A stretch of 14,523 nucleotides of DNA from Flavipsychrobacter stenotrophus (GTDB lineage Bacteria > Bacteroidota > Bacteroidia > Chitinophagales > Chitinophagaceae), in the NCBI GenBank assembly GCA_947372365.1, contig CANBTK010000007.1, positions 1 through 14,523 on the forward strand, in the 5' to 3' direction. The notes below the pieces were generated by a model, which was not told the DNA's origin, did no database searches, and was given only the letters and a program-made list of their open reading frames with translations. Position 1 is the stretch's first letter; every line of letters begins with the position of its first letter. Position numbers and translations under genes: made by a program. This document shows positions 13,574-14,523 of this stretch, one piece after another.

Positions 13574-14523
13574 ATGGTCATACACTTAATCTTTATTGCA
13601 ATATACATTTTAATGGATAATGTGTTATCGGTTGACCCTGCATTACTGAACACGGCCCTGATTGTACATTGCACCATATCCCTGCTGATTACACTTAATA
13701 AGGGAACCAAATTTGTTACACCGCTTACTGTATTCTTCCTCAGTTCTATAATAGTATCTTCGGGCAACATCATTGTTATCACCCAGCGGGGTATGGAAAA
13801 AACAAAGATGAACGCCTACATGATTGACCGGTACCTGGGCGATGCCAGCCTTATATGGGTTATTGGCGTCACCTGCATCTTTATAGGCTTCATTTTCTTT
13901 TCTAACCGCTCAATACCATCGGTGCGGCTGGATATCAGCAAGAAGGCCACCTACAAAATGTTCGTGTATGTACTGTTTATATCCGTGTTTGCCTACCAGG
14001 CCAATGCAATACTTTCGTTCCTGGGGTCTATAGCCAAACTGATTTACCTCTTCGGTACTATTGGTATCCTTTTCTATGGCAGGCTTTGGGCTGCGACCGA
14101 TGACCGTAAGTACATGATGTACGCCATCTCGCTTTACCTGGTACAAACCTATGCAGCCGTAAACAACTCCTACCTGCGCAGCGAGCTGCTGATGCCGACG
14201 GTGGTATTGTTTACGGGCTATTTTGTGGGCAGGGGCCACGTAAAATCCCTTTTCAGTTACAGGGTGCTGCCGTTCGTATTGATATTTGCGGTCTTTATAT
14301 CATTCTTTGGTACCCTGGGAAAATACCGCTCCAATTTCGGTGCGGTAATATCGCAGGAAATCCTTAACGGGTCAAATGACGATGATGCCAACTTCGGCAA
14401 GGATTTGTTTGATGAGGAAGAGGACAATAAAAACGGTAGCTTCCTTGAGCGGTCGGCCTGCGTAGCGCAGCTGACCAATTGTGTAAAGCTGACCAAGCAA
14501 AAAGGCTTCTACGATGGTGCGGT
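13574..14523 (+). CDS. Polytopic membrane protein, probable polysaccharide polymerase (Wzy-like), 3' end missing
   Basis: An open frame of 316 codons running off the window without a stop. It starts at the ATG at 13574; an in-frame TAG lies 15 bases upstream, so this is the earliest start. The chain begins MVIHLIFIAIYILMDNVLSV and has about eight or nine hydrophobic segments (roughly 23-41, 49-70, 90-109, 127-147, 150-170, 180-195, 205-220, 230-247). A charged loop with GKYRSNFG (249-256), a very acidic stretch around 268-284 and then FLERSACVAQLTNCVKLTKQ follow. Many membrane segments plus a long loop late in the chain with an ER-S-x(9)-V-x(7)-GF-x-x-GA pattern resemble O-antigen/oligosaccharide repeat-unit polymerases, and the glycosyltransferase and asnB upstream fit that. 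O-antigen ligase or another transporter-like membrane protein remains possible. Confidence 0.7.
   Translation, partial: MVIHLIFIAIYILMDNVLSVDPALLNTALIVHCTISLLITLNKGTKFVTPLTVFFLSSIIVSSGNIIVITQRGMEKTKMNAYMIDRYLGDASLIWVIGVTCIFIGFIFFSNRSIPSVRLDISKKATYKMFVYVLFISVFAYQANAILSFLGSIAKLIYLFGTIGILFYGRLWAATDDRKYMMYAISLYLVQTYAAVNNSYLRSELLMPTVVLFTGYFVGRGHVKSLFSYRVLPFVLIFAVFISFFGTLGKYRSNFGAVISQEILNGSNDDDANFGKDLFDEEEDNKNGSFLERSACVAQLTNCVKLTKQKGFYDGA

Noticed and set aside
13540..13782. An 80-codon minus-strand open frame
   Set aside because: It overlaps the start of the long plus-strand membrane-protein frame, which is open for 316 codons and has a far more plausible protein composition.

Overview
The window looks like chromosomal DNA of a member of the Bacteroidota, probably from the Chitinophagaceae/Sphingobacteriales side, although I cannot fix the family from sequence alone. 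The grounds are a single-chain SecDF, a TIGR02757 (DUF2400) protein, start codons behind A-rich leaders without clear Shine-Dalgarno sites, and repeated matches to the Bacteroidota -7 promoter element TAnnTTTG. Twelve genes are supported; the first and the last run off the window edges.

Left part (1-4608, all minus strand): an AT-rich partial gene of unknown function, then a strong two-way terminator and a second hairpin, then secDF, then the DUF2400 gene. The DUF2400 gene is divergent from a rightward group at 4770-7021: a stand-alone cobalamin-binding domain protein of the methylmalonyl-CoA mutase type, an enoyl-CoA hydratase and a secreted outer-membrane beta-barrel protein, closed by a clear terminator. 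Facing it on the minus strand are a PduO/MMAB-type cob(I)alamin adenosyltransferase and a LolD/MacB-type ABC ATPase. The adenosyltransferase makes the cofactor form that a mutase with this B12 domain would need, so 4.7-7.8 kb may hold parts of an acyl-CoA/adenosylcobalamin pathway.

Right part (8739-14523, plus strand): ispE of the MEP isoprenoid pathway, then a 750-base non-coding stretch, then a cell-surface polysaccharide cluster: a GT-B glycosyltransferase, an AsnB-type amidotransferase and a polytopic membrane protein resembling a Wzy-type polymerase, cut by the window end.

The most unusual content is non-coding. At 9592-10071 there are three tandem copies of an imperfectly palindromic element carrying a GTAGGGGC-type hairpin; a hairpin of the same design lies behind secDF. 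Behind the stop codons of both the adenosyltransferase and the ABC ATPase lie degenerate short-period repeats with strong strand bias. I saw no tRNA, rRNA, CRISPR array, transposase or prophage gene. No complete new system is demonstrable; the repeats and the partial accessory gene at the left edge are the best leads.
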